Source of the DNA: Planctomycetaceae bacterium
GTDB taxonomy: Bacteria > Planctomycetota > Planctomycetia > Pirellulales > Thermoguttaceae
DNA length: 20,250 nt
Assembly (NCBI GenBank): GCA_031267635.1
Contig: JAIRYX010000168.1
Coordinates: forward strand, 1 to 20,250
Direction of reading: 5' to 3'
Positions 6,942 to 14,875 of the stretch are shown piece by piece; the first letter of the stretch is position 1; every line of letters begins with the position of its first letter. The position numbers and the translations under genes were made by a program. The notes beneath the pieces were generated by a model that was not told the origin of the DNA, searched no databases, and saw nothing but the letters and a program-made list of their open reading frames with translations.

Positions 6942-8516
6942 GTGTTCAAAAAACTTTCGCAAAAATATTTTATAACATTTTATGTGACAATAATTTGCGT
7001 TGTTTTGAATGCCGTAATGGGATGTACGGCAAATTCAAATAAGCGCGGGATCATTTTCCGCGGCGATTGGGCGTTTGAAATCAATCGAACGCCTTGGGTG
7101 GGGCATCCCGGAAATACAGACATTCCTGCTTCGGAAAATGAATCAAAATCCTCCGTGTGTACCAAAGGAAAGAATTCAACGCTTGCCGATTCGCTTCTTG
7201 GTCCGTTAACCGCGTTTAAAAGTAAATGCCATTGCAAAAATTGCACGGCGGCAGCGGCTGGCGGAAATGTGAATATTACGAGTTATAATCCAACGATAGC
7301 GAATACTTTTCCGAACCCTTTTCCGGCTACGTTTTCCGGTTCGGTTCCCCCTGGTTCGTTATCAATTCCTCCTGGGGCAGTTGTTATTCCGAATGGCGTA
7401 CTTATGCCAAATGGAATAATATTGCCCCATTCTCTTTTCTTCCCACAGCAAGTTCCCGGCATACAACAGAATCCGCCGTTGCCTGCTTCGCAACCATTGC
7501 AAAATCATCCGTCGCAAAATCCGCAAGGGGCAACGACGGAAAACGCTTTCCGCAGTACTCCAATTCAACCGCCGATACTCCCGTTGCCGGGACAAGTTTC
7601 AGGACAACCTTCACCATCAATACCGCCAACATCGGCGGTATTTCCGGTAACGTCACCAAACGGAATGAACAACGCCGGAAATCCATCGCAAACGACCGAA
7701 ACCTACGCAATGATTCATGAGGGAAACCTGGCAAACGGAATGATGCCAAACGGACTGACGACGCCTGTTCCCGGAACGCCGATGGTTTCGGGAGTTTCGC
7801 CCAATACAACGGCGTATGTCGCCGCAAATCCGACGTTTCAGCAATCGGTAAATCCGATGATGGTGAATCCAATTGACGCCCGCGTAGTGCCGGGATTGAG
7901 TATGACAGGACTTTCGTTGTCAGGTTACCCGCCAATTGGTTATGCTCCGACAGGTTATTCGCCGGGATATGCTCAACCGATGTACGCTCCACCAATTGCC
8001 GGACCGCTCGACGGAGTAGCGGGACAAAAGACAATGGCAAATGCCCAAGGGACAAACAACAAAGAAACCGATTCAGACGTCCCGGAATCCTCGCCGAAAA
8101 GCGTTGCTCAAATGCCTTATCCACGATTTCATCCGGTGCCGCTTCACCCGGTGTATCAGCGGCGACCGGGATTGGCGGCAAATTACGGGGCGATTCAACA
8201 AACACTACCGCCGCAAAATCCGATGATGCGGACGCCGCCGGGAACAGTGGCCGACATGACGCCGGAACAACGGCTCGTGTGGGAACGTCAACGTCAAGCA
8301 ATATTATGGCAACAACAGATTCAGCAACAACAAGCACGTTATCGCACGGTGAGTCAGAAAGACGTTATTGAAGAAGAGAGTGCGTCAAACGCGCCGGAAC
8401 CGCCGACGTCGAGGATTTTACTTGCGAGCCATCAAACGCCGATTTTGCAAACGGTAGCGCCGAACGTCGGCACGGCAAAATATATTAACAAAACAAATGA
8501 AAGAAATGCCCGATGA
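6942..8516 (+). CDS. Proline/asparagine/glutamine-rich secreted lipoprotein, function unknown
   Basis: I favour the GTG at 6942, preceded by GCGAGG at a suitable distance; an in-frame TTG at 6891 has no ribosome binding site and would bury the signal. From the GTG the product has 524 residues. It begins MFKKLSQKYFITFYVTIICV and has a lipobox-like AVMGC with Cys28, so export and lipidation are likely. Residues ~60-100 are ordinary and contain a small Cys cluster (KCHCKNC). The rest is low complexity: PPG/PNG-rich runs, a GYPPIGYAPTGYSPGYAQP repeat, and a Gln-rich stretch (WQQQIQQQQARY) near the C terminus. It is probably a cell-surface or envelope structural protein. No enzymatic domain is seen. 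Such proteins are common in planctomycetes. Confidence 0.75.
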   Translation: MFKKLSQKYFITFYVTIICVVLNAVMGCTANSNKRGIIFRGDWAFEINRTPWVGHPGNTDIPASENESKSSVCTKGKNSTLADSLLGPLTAFKSKCHCKNCTAAAAGGNVNITSYNPTIANTFPNPFPATFSGSVPPGSLSIPPGAVVIPNGVLMPNGIILPHSLFFPQQVPGIQQNPPLPASQPLQNHPSQNPQGATTENAFRSTPIQPPILPLPGQVSGQPSPSIPPTSAVFPVTSPNGMNNAGNPSQTTETYAMIHEGNLANGMMPNGLTTPVPGTPMVSGVSPNTTAYVAANPTFQQSVNPMMVNPIDARVVPGLSMTGLSLSGYPPIGYAPTGYSPGYAQPMYAPPIAGPLDGVAGQKTMANAQGTNNKETDSDVPESSPKSVAQMPYPRFHPVPLHPVYQRRPGLAANYGAIQQTLPPQNPMMRTPPGTVADMTPEQRLVWERQRQAILWQQQIQQQQARYRTVSQKDVIEEESASNAPEPPTSRILLASHQTPILQTVAPNVGTAKYINKTNERNAR

Positions 8517-8666
8517 AATGATGAAACACTGAGAACCTGTCTCCAATGGTTCCCAACTCCGAGTGGCTTTGGGGACAATGGAAATTTTTGGAATTTGGAA
8601 TTCCCTCTCCCAATAGTCCTGAAGTTTTCAATTGTCCCTCTCGCCATTTTACGGTAAAATAAACGA

Positions 8667-10124
8667 ATGATTATTAAAAACGTTCTTCACTGGTGGTCGC
8701 GCCCGGCGGGGTGGCGCGATGTTCTTGCTATTGCTGTGCCGATGGTGATTTCCTCCGGTTCGTGGGCGATTATGAATTTCGCCGACCGTGTGATGCTGAC
8801 TTGGTATAGTGGAAAAACTGCGGAGTTGTTTACACAAAGTAACACGATTCAATCGGCGGATGAAATTGCCGCAGCCGCGACTGGTGCGGCGACTGCCGCA
8901 AGTTCGTTCTATCTTGTGATTACGTCGTTGCCACTCGGAATCATGATGTTGATCAATGCGTTTGTTTCGCAATATTACGGCGCCGGCAAGCCGCATCGCA
9001 TTGGTCCCGTCGTTTGGCAAGGAATATTCTTCGGCATAATTCTTCTGCCGATCTATATCTTGCTTGAGCCGGTGTTCGTGATGGTGTTTCCGTTGATGAA
9101 ACATGAGCCGGGACTGATCGCGCTGGAGAAGCAGTTTATGCACTTCGCGTTATACGGCGTTGGTGCGCAAATTTCCGCGGAAGCCATTGCCGCGTTTTTT
9201 ATCGGTCGCGGTAAAACAAGAACGGTCATGAGCGTCAATATCGCGTCCGACATTGCGAACGTCTTGATTGGTTACACGCTGATCTTTGGGCGTTTTGGAT
9301 TTTCTGAGCTGGGAGTCGGCGGTGCGGCGCTCGCGACGACCATTTGTATGTGGTTTCGGTTTTTCGCGTTTTTCGCGCTGATGTTCCTTGCCGACGGACG
9401 TAACGATCAATTCGGCGTTCTTCGCGGATGCCGTATTGATCTGTCGTTAATCAAGCGAATATTTCGTTTCGGGTTTCCCGGCGGCATAGAATATATGTTC
9501 GAGATGACCAGCTTCAACGTGTTTATTATGTTGATGGGAATGCTCAGTCCGCAAGCGTTATCGGCGACCGCGATCGCGTTTAGTTTGAACTCGCTTTCGT
9601 TTTTGCCATTGATTGGAATGGGAATCGCGGTGATGAGCATTGTCGGACGTCATCTCGGCGAGAACCGCCCGGAGTTGGCGCAACGCGCGACATTGACCGC
9701 GCTGACGCTCGGCTTGTTTTCCAATAGTTTTTTCGTGATTTTATTCCTCTTCTTTCCAAATCCGCTACTGTACGCTTATATGATGTTCGGCGACGCGGAG
9801 AAACTCGCGGCGTTGCACGATATGACGGTGATTATGTTGCGATTTATCGCCGTTTATATTCTTTTCGACGGCGTGAATATCGTTTTTATGTCCGCAATTA
9901 AAGGCGCGGGCGACTCGTTTTTTTTGCTACTGGTAATGATGATTATGGCACCGATACTAGCGGGAACATGTTCTTTGTTCATCTGGCTTGGATTCGGAGT
10001 GTACGCTTGCTGGACGATCCTCACCGTTTGGACATGCGTGTATGCCGGAATTTTTTGTCTTCGATTCTTTCAAGGCAAATGGAAAAAAATGCGTGTCATC
10101 GAGCAAGATTATATCATAGAATAA
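8667..10124 (+). CDS. MATE family multidrug/cation antiporter
   Basis: The protein has 485 residues and about 12 predicted transmembrane segments in two halves, as in NorM/MATE exporters, which use Na+ or H+ gradients to expel cationic compounds. N-terminal features include IAVPMVISSGSWAIMNFADR followed by VMLTWYSG, the usual opening of MATE TM1-TM2. The second half begins around residue 255 with the pattern IFRFGFPGGIEYMFEMTSF, the internal duplication expected of the family. Unlike many relatives it has a ~20-residue polar insert between TM1 and TM2 (GKTAELFTQSNTIQSADEIA). The ATG at 8667 fits the start of the conserved region; the ribosome binding site is weak. The gene stands alone. The substrate cannot be read from the sequence. 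Confidence 0.93.
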   Translation: MIIKNVLHWWSRPAGWRDVLAIAVPMVISSGSWAIMNFADRVMLTWYSGKTAELFTQSNTIQSADEIAAAATGAATAASSFYLVITSLPLGIMMLINAFVSQYYGAGKPHRIGPVVWQGIFFGIILLPIYILLEPVFVMVFPLMKHEPGLIALEKQFMHFALYGVGAQISAEAIAAFFIGRGKTRTVMSVNIASDIANVLIGYTLIFGRFGFSELGVGGAALATTICMWFRFFAFFALMFLADGRNDQFGVLRGCRIDLSLIKRIFRFGFPGGIEYMFEMTSFNVFIMLMGMLSPQALSATAIAFSLNSLSFLPLIGMGIAVMSIVGRHLGENRPELAQRATLTALTLGLFSNSFFVILFLFFPNPLLYAYMMFGDAEKLAALHDMTVIMLRFIAVYILFDGVNIVFMSAIKGAGDSFFLLLVMMIMAPILAGTCSLFIWLGFGVYACWTILTVWTCVYAGIFCLRFFQGKWKKMRVIEQDYIIE

Positions 10125-10290
10125 AAAACGGTTCGGCTTCCAGAGACAGTCGGCAGTTCCGATGCTAGAGACCATTGGGACATTAGGGGCTTGGGGGATT
10201 CATTTGTTTTCTCCGTAGAGGCGGATTACTTCCGCCCAAGATTTATCACCTCCCAAAAAAAGTTTTCCAAAATTCCAATATAGTTTTTCT

Positions 10291-10329
10291 AAGTCCCCAA
10301 AGTCTCTTTTGTTCCTCATGTCCCTTTGA
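10291..10329 (-). repeat. Dispersed GGACAT/GAGACTTT intergenic repeat, copy 3 (reverse strand)
   Basis: On the minus strand this reads AAAGGGACATGAGGAACAAA then AGAGACTTTGGGGACTT, aligning closely with 203-240 and 5709-5746. Shorter relatives of the same GGGACA/GGGGAC words occur around 8560-8640, 10172-10200 and 11040-11070. All lie between genes. Confidence 0.5.
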
Positions 10330-10432
10330 ACACTCAAAACAATCCTTTTTCCGAATTACGCCGTAGGCAAATTATTCTGTCAATCAAGTTTTTCCGAAAG
10401 ATTTTCTCATTGCCGCTCTTATTGATGAAATT

Positions 10433-10560
10433 CCTTTAGTAGCCCGGATTGCACCACCAATATGCGCCCTTATTTTTCGTTCAAGTTTTTTTGTAACAAT
10501 CCATGATCTAAAAAATAAGGACATAAGGGCGAGTTTGGGGGCTTTGCTGGCTACTAAGGG
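10433..10560. repeat. 128-bp imperfect inverted repeat (possible decayed MITE)
   Basis: The ends CCTTTAGTAGCC (10433) and GGCTACTAAGGG (10560) are inverted repeats with 11 of 12 matching. The arms continue with about 70 percent complementarity, including CGCCCTTAT on one side and ATAAGGGCG on the other. No gene lies inside. This looks like another small palindromic element. It occupies part of a non-coding gap (10125-10684) that otherwise holds only the dispersed repeat and featureless sequence. Confidence 0.5.
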
Positions 10561-10684
10561 TAAGGGCTGCAGTAGTAAAACCGTTCAGATAGCCAGCCAA
10601 TGGAGACATCGTCATTAAAATATTATTACCCAGTGCGGACTTATATTTGATTTGATCGACTGAATCGTGACAGTATTTTACAAA

Positions 10685-10770
10685 GGAACATCCAAACACC
10701 TTCCCCAAATATTCGTAAGTCCTTACTTTTCAACGGTCACATGTGTTGAAAATGATGTTTTTAGAAGTTC
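10685..10770 (+). mobile_element. Miniature element with GGAACTTCTAAAAA-type ends, left copy
   Basis: This shares about 85 bp, in the same orientation, with 15980-16066, including CCAAATATTCGTAAG, TTTTCAACGGT and TTTTTAGAAGTTC. The left end is degenerate (GGAACATCCAAACACC). It abuts the surviving part of a HAD hydrolase gene and probably replaced or disrupted its 5' part. Confidence 0.65.
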
Positions 10771-11038
10771 ATTACCGTCGAAAGACATTGTTCACGGCAA
10801 ACCGAATCCTGAAATTTATCTCAAAGCGGCGGAACGATTCGGCATTGAACCGTCGTCGCTGATGGTGTTTGAGACCGGCGTACAAGGTTCGCTGGCAGCA
10901 CACACAGCCGGAGCGTTTACTGTCGTCGTTCTGGCAAGCCACAATAAAATGCGAAAATTCCCGCACGCTTCGTTAATTGTCCGGCAACTTAACGCGGCGG
11001 AAGCTCTTGCGTGTTTTGATGAAGAAGTTTCTCAGTGA
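10771..11038 (+). pseudogene. Remnant of a HAD-superfamily hydrolase (beta-phosphoglucomutase-like), 5' part missing
   Basis: The frame running to TGA 11036-11038 encodes a recognisable C-terminal third of a HAD hydrolase: HGKPNPEIYLKAAERFGIEP (motif III lysine context), then SSLMVFETGVQGSLAAHTAG (motif IV region). In the family motif IV usually reads FEDS-x-x-G; here it is FETG, so an acidic residue is lost. The catalytic N-terminal DxD segment is absent. Sequence immediately upstream belongs to a miniature element (10685-10770), so the open frame extending to 10667 is a chimera of element and gene. Probably non-functional. Confidence 0.75.
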
Positions 11039-11106
11039 AAGGGGCTTCGGGGACAATTGGGATTTGAGGGACTCGCGCTAGTATCTACACATTTATAGTC
11101 GGCTGT

Positions 11107-11329
11107 GTGGTGATAGCTGATCGGGAATATGACAGCAACGAGTGTCGCCGTGAATGAGAATGGAACAATAACGAGCCGATAATACTGAAACCGGAAAGAA
11201 GAAATAGCTTATGACAAAGAGCGAATATAAGAAACGGGGCTGATAGAACGAATATTTGGCAAACTCAAAAAGTCGGCGTTTGGTACTCCGTTAGAAATTG
11301 AACATAAACTTTTTAGGATTTATTCCTAA
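11107..11329 (+). pseudogene. Remnant of an IS5-family transposase
   Basis: Reading the plus strand gives VVIADREYDSNECRR, matching the ADKGYDS-N-xx-R segment around the second catalytic Asp of IS5-type DDE transposases. After a frameshift comes YDKERI, a stop, then ETGLIERIFGKLKKSAFGTP, matching the Y-K-x-R-x-x-(I/V)-E-R-x-F-x-x-L-K segment that carries the catalytic Glu. There are at least two in-frame stops and one frameshift, and the N-terminal half is gone. This is dead transposase debris at the left edge of the AT-rich island. Confidence 0.7.
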
Positions 11330-11363
11330 TTCCTTAAAATTATTCTTTGCTAACAGTGTCTAG

Positions 11364-12050
11364 CTAACAAGAATATTTTTTAAAATACTTAAATATTTCT
11401 TTTAACGTTAACTCTGGTTTTATTATTAACATTCTTCCAATCATTCCTGTTACTTGTGCTGATGCAAAACTTGTTCCATAGATCAATCTTGAGGATTTAT
11501 CTGGCGCAGTTACTTCATATGGTCCCCCGAAGGCAGCTATATCATGATTATACTCGGAAAGAATCAAGTATTTTCCATATTCACTATTTAGAAGTGCTGA
11601 TACACCTATAACTGTAGGAAATGCAGCTGGATAAACAATGTCTTGATTTGTATTACTATATGCTCCTATTATGATGATACCTTTTTCTGCGGCACTAGAA
11701 CAAACTTCTGCAAGCGGACCATTATTTTTTATCCCCTTAATACTGTAACTGACATTGATTAAGCGGATTTCATGTTTTATACACCAGTCTATTCCAGCTG
11801 CGAGAGTTTTTTCTTGAACATAAGGAATGAGGAGGGGGGAATCTTGCGTAATTCGCACCGAAACAAGCGAAACACTAGGACAAAAAATATGAATTAAGCA
11901 AGTAACAAGAGTACCATGTCCGTAATAATCTTCACCATCATCGCTAACAGAATAACCCAGCAAGCTGTTATCATCACTAATACAAATGCTATTTGTAACA
12001 ATAGCTTTTGCGGACGACTGAATACCTGTATCAACAATCCCAATTTTCAT
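11364..12050 (-). CDS. Subtilisin-like serine protease (S8), probable RiPP leader peptidase
   Basis: This is a compact 228-residue S8 protease. The catalytic triad is visible: Asp7 (KIGIVDTGIQ), His45 (YYGHGTLVTC) and Ser194 (YGTSFASAQVTG). The usual oxyanion Asn motif is altered to GAYSNT (129-134), followed by YPAAFPTVIGVSA (140-152). There is no signal peptide, propeptide or C-terminal extension, so it should act in the cytoplasm. The start codon lies within the stop of the maturase gene (ATGA overlap, 12047-12050), implying translational coupling. S8 proteases paired with radical SAM/SPASM maturases are known to remove leaders or cut modified precursors. That role is inferred here from context. 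The gene is intact although its partner is broken. It is AT-rich in codon use compared with the outer genes. Confidence 0.9.
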   Translation of the reverse strand: MKIGIVDTGIQSSAKAIVTNSICISDDNSLLGYSVSDDGEDYYGHGTLVTCLIHIFCPSVSLVSVRITQDSPLLIPYVQEKTLAAGIDWCIKHEIRLINVSYSIKGIKNNGPLAEVCSSAAEKGIIIIGAYSNTNQDIVYPAAFPTVIGVSALLNSEYGKYLILSEYNHDIAAFGGPYEVTAPDKSSRLIYGTSFASAQVTGMIGRMLIIKPELTLKEIFKYFKKYSC

Positions 12051-13759
12051 TTTTTACAAATAGAACAATTATGAAAATGTTGATGAGGTGAAACCAAGAA
12101 ATAAACATCTTCTAACCAATCATCTCCATGTGACATATCAGAATAGATATTATCTAAAAGTGATGGCATTGTTTCCATAATATCTGTATATTTTTGTAAA
12201 TACACATGCACACGATTTAATGTATATTCGCATTTTCTATTCACTAGAACAGGACTCATAGAGTGGTTCTTTCCTTCTGTTATGGAAATAGGACATATAG
12301 CACATAAAAACTTACCCACACAGTTATTACAATCTGCTATATTTCCTAAATACTCAATTAAACCATATACTTTTTCAGTGTCAATTCCAGACCAAACATT
12401 CCCTATACATAATATATCTGATGTTTCAACTTTCTCACAAGGATAATAATTTCCATAAGTATTACAATAAAGTCTAACGGCTTCCGGAATACAACCACAT
12501 GTTACAGAAAGTTGCAAGCGTTTTTTTATTGTTCTATTGTGTATTTGCCGATAAGTACCAACAAATAGTTCCCCAAAAATTGGCCAGTCATTTTTTGCTT
12601 TTTCGACAGATTGGCTTAGTTGTGAATAAAATTGATCCAAACATTCAACGAAAGATTCTTGCCGGACAGCTGTCCAGTCGAAAAAAGGTAACGTTTTCTG
12701 GCTTTCACATTGATCAATCTTACATAAAGATGAATGTGAAAAATACTGATTTGATTTTGCATCAATACCGATCTCATCATCAACAAAATTAACAACCAAT
12801 GCTGGGTAGTACTGACGATAACTTCGTATAAACGAGTTTGACATAAAAAAATTATTATCTGCAGTTAAGGTCATAATTATTCCACGTTTTTCATACTTGG
12901 GATATAATTCAATAAACCGCTTAATATTTTTTTCTATCGTATCAAATGTACCAAGTCCAGTATCTCGAAAAATACGATTATTATCGTGAGATTTTTTATC
13001 TCCATCAATACTTATTAAGACACAAAACTGGTGTTCAACAAAAAAATGCATGCTCTCGTCATTTAGGAGCGTTCCATTAGTTGTCAAAGAGAAAGTCGGT
13101 ATTTTTTATTGTGTTTCCTACTATGTTCCTCGGCAAACAAAACTGTTCTTTTTAAGAGTTCAAACTCTATTAACGGCTCACCACCATAGAAAGAAATGAC
13201 ATTGCTTGAATAAGGTGTATTAAGATGGTTCGTAATTGCTCGTTCAATGACTTCCCAAGCAATGGAACGTTGTCCATGATATCTAAAACGAGGATAGTGT
13301 GTACTATATACTCCTTGCACTTGAGTTTTCGGTTTTATGAATGGAGATCAAACCGGATTTTACGGTATAACGATGCCAGTGAAAACCGAAATTTCAAGTG
13401 CAAGAAGTATAACAACAGTATTTACAAGCAAGGTTACATTTTTGTGTTAACTCTAAAATTAACATTCTTGAATATGATGCAAGAAATTCATCAAGAGTAT
13501 ACTTTTTACCATGCAATAATATACCTTCAACTTTGGGTGTCTGGATGTGCTTATGACTTTTTAGAATTTTAGGGATTTGCGTAATTGCCTTCAATGCCTC
13601 ACTAATACACTTGGGAGAGAATTGGTTGTATTTTTTAATAATCTCATCTTCTGATAAAAATCCATAATCATCGACAATCTCATAAATGATGTTATTAATT
13701 CCAAATATATTATTGGTTAGCACATCGTAAATATAACACGTTTTCCCGATGATGAACAA
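12047..13759 (-). pseudogene. Radical SAM/SPASM peptide maturase, interrupted by a MITE and frameshifted
   Basis: Three open pieces make one gene. Piece 1 (13759 down to the element at 13409) has a small N-terminal domain (YIYDVLTNNIF...) and ends in LELTQKCNLACKYCCY, with the CxxxCxxC iron-sulfur site for S-adenosylmethionine cleavage. Piece 2 (after the element, to about 13100) continues STHYPRFRYHGQRSIAWEV and YGGEPLIEFEL. Piece 3 (from about 13087) continues TTNGTLL, ISIDGDKKSHD and a SPASM region: YCNTYGNYYPCEK, then CNNCVGKFLCAICP, and a terminal CSICKK. A MITE lies between pieces 1 and 2. A 1-nt shift at the T6 run 13102-13107 separates pieces 2 and 3. The start is uncertain: TTG 13759 is in frame, while ATG 13785 (MTKPLFIKY) is one base out of frame and may be the original start. 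SPASM maturases crosslink cysteines or other residues in peptides. As read, no full-length enzyme can be made. Confidence 0.88.
13309..13409 (-). mobile_element. 101-bp MITE-like element (TACT family), copy 2, inside the radical SAM gene
   Basis: The ends are TACTCCTTGCACTTGAG on the plus strand and TACTTCTTGCACTTGAA on the minus strand, giving ~29-bp inverted repeats. TA is duplicated at 13307-13308 and 13410-13411. Both length and sequence match the copy at 294-394. Removing the element plus one TA joins TGT TGT TA with T AGT ACA CAC, restoring the frame CYSTHY. In the maturase reading direction the element introduces a TGA within six codons. Confidence 0.9.
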
Positions 13760-14124
13760 TATTTTATGAATAATGGTTTAGTCATATATATTAGGCAGTT
13801 TTAAAAATGTAAAAGGTGATTGTGAAAAGGTCGTCTTCTGATAAATGATTAAGTTTATGAAAGTGTATTACATCATAGAACACCATATGCTGATAATCGA
13901 ACTGCTAGGAGAAACTTGTGAACGGTTTATACTATTAAATAGGATGACCACTAAAAGCGGTAACCGTCGAGTGTTCATCAGTATATTTTTACGGATACTC
14001 AAAACAGAAACGCCATAGCATAATATCCTAAAAATTTTTGACAAATACAACACCGTTTGTGAGCATTTTCAACACTACCTAACATGAAAACACGTATTAC
14101 AAAAAAAACGATATAAATAAACAA

Positions 14125-14193
14125 CTAATTATACATTCCACAGCTAGAAATTACACATTTATTTCTTTTGCAAATTCCACAAATAACAGGAGG
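14125..14193 (-). other. Cysteine-rich coding scrap without a start (possible gene remnant)
   Basis: On the minus strand, directly after two TGA codons, 22 codons read PPVICGICKRNKCVISSC then GMYN and a stop. The spacing C-x2-C-x4-C-x4-C resembles the Cys-rich C-terminal tail of a SPASM protein or part of a second precursor peptide. It has no start codon and cannot be translated alone. It lies between the precursor gene and the maturase. It is weak evidence for a lost gene in the cluster. Confidence 0.3.
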
Positions 14194-14228
14194 TCATCAA
14201 TGAATAATTTCTCACCACACGAAGCATA

Positions 14229-14343
14229 TACTCATTACACTTTAAAATTCGTTTTTTAATGAGATTATGAAATACTCCAGGTTTTTAAGGATAAAACTTT
14301 TTTATGTATTTTTACAAAACCGAATTTTCAAGTACAACGAGTA
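14229..14343. mobile_element. 115-bp MITE-like element (TACT family), copy 3, diverged
   Basis: The left end TACTCATTACACTTTAAAAT and the right end (reverse complement TACTCGTTGTACTTGAAAAT) form inverted repeats related to those at 294 and 13309. TA flanks it at 14227-14228 and 14344-14345. The interior differs and is longer, so this is an older or different subfamily. It sits 11 bp beyond the stop of the precursor peptide gene, where its hairpin could act as a terminator or attenuator between precursor and maturase. That function is an inference. Confidence 0.7.
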
Positions 14344-14354
14344 TATATTAAGAA

Positions 14355-14690
14355 TCACCCTAAATTTTTCTTTACAAAAGTCACTCTATATGCAGCACTA
14401 TTAACTGGTGCAAAAACAGGTGCAGAACTTGTGTTCGATGCAGCATTTTTTTTAGGAATGCTCACAGTATTAAATGTCCACTGCTGTTTATCAGCTGCAG
14501 TTATTGGATAATCGTAGGCATAACAAATGCCATTGCATGTACATGTAGCTATACAAATACAAGGGCAAGAACATGAGCAATCAGCACTACAATCTGCTTC
14601 TGGCTGAGCCATGTTTTCAATTTTATCAATATGTTTACCACCAAAATTCACTTCGAATATATAATCATCTAATTTTTCATCAGTCATCAT
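14355..14690 (-). CDS. Cysteine-rich peptide, probable RiPP precursor
   Basis: The product has 111 residues. Residues 1-33 form an acidic leader-like region (MMTDEKLDDYIFEVNFGGKH...). Residues 34-56 form a core with nine cysteines at 34, 38, 40, 42, 44, 46, 50, 52 and 56, all even-numbered (C-S-C-S-C-P-C-I-C at the centre). Residues 57-111 are a Ser/Asn/Ala-rich follower without cysteine. There is no signal peptide. Small size, a leader plus Cys-dense core, and position next to a radical SAM/SPASM maturase and an S8 protease are what is expected of a precursor modified by thioether crosslinks. The product is not known. The two ATGs at 14690 and 14687 are both possible; AAAGG lies just upstream. 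A small Cys-rich metal-binding protein is the main alternative. Confidence 0.72.
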   Translation of the reverse strand: MMTDEKLDDYIFEVNFGGKHIDKIENMAQPEADCSADCSCSCPCICIATCTCNGICYAYDYPITAADKQQWTFNTVSIPKKNAASNTSSAPVFAPVNSAAYRVTFVKKNLG

Positions 14691-14875
14691 GATTGCCTTT
14701 TATAAAATTGTTTATATTATCAAAAACAAAACCGATTAGAATAAATACAAATTTGTGATTTTAATTTTTATCATTGGCTCAAACGCCCTATGTATCAATT
14801 AAAACAACGTTTCAAAAACACAATATTTATGTAATTACTGTACTCCATAATAAGGAGAGTAAAATAAAAAATTTT

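Noticed and set aside
7402..8337. A 311-codon open frame on the minus strand
   Set aside because: It is antisense to the lipoprotein gene, whose biased low-complexity codons keep the opposite strand open. It has no start signal or family pattern.
10508..10708. A 66-codon minus-strand frame next to the inverted repeat
   Set aside because: It partly overlaps repeat and element sequence, has no family similarity that I recognise, and no start signal.
13857..14018. A 53-codon plus-strand frame (MKVYYIIEHHMLIIELLGET...)
   Set aside because: No recognisable family, opposite strand to the cluster, and no good ribosome binding site. Possibly transposon debris but unsupported.
14200..14259. A strong AGGAGG ribosome binding site followed by a 19-codon plus-strand frame
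   Set aside because: The site is well placed, but the frame soon enters the MITE. The reconstruction without the element runs antisense to the precursor gene, so I cannot support a real gene.
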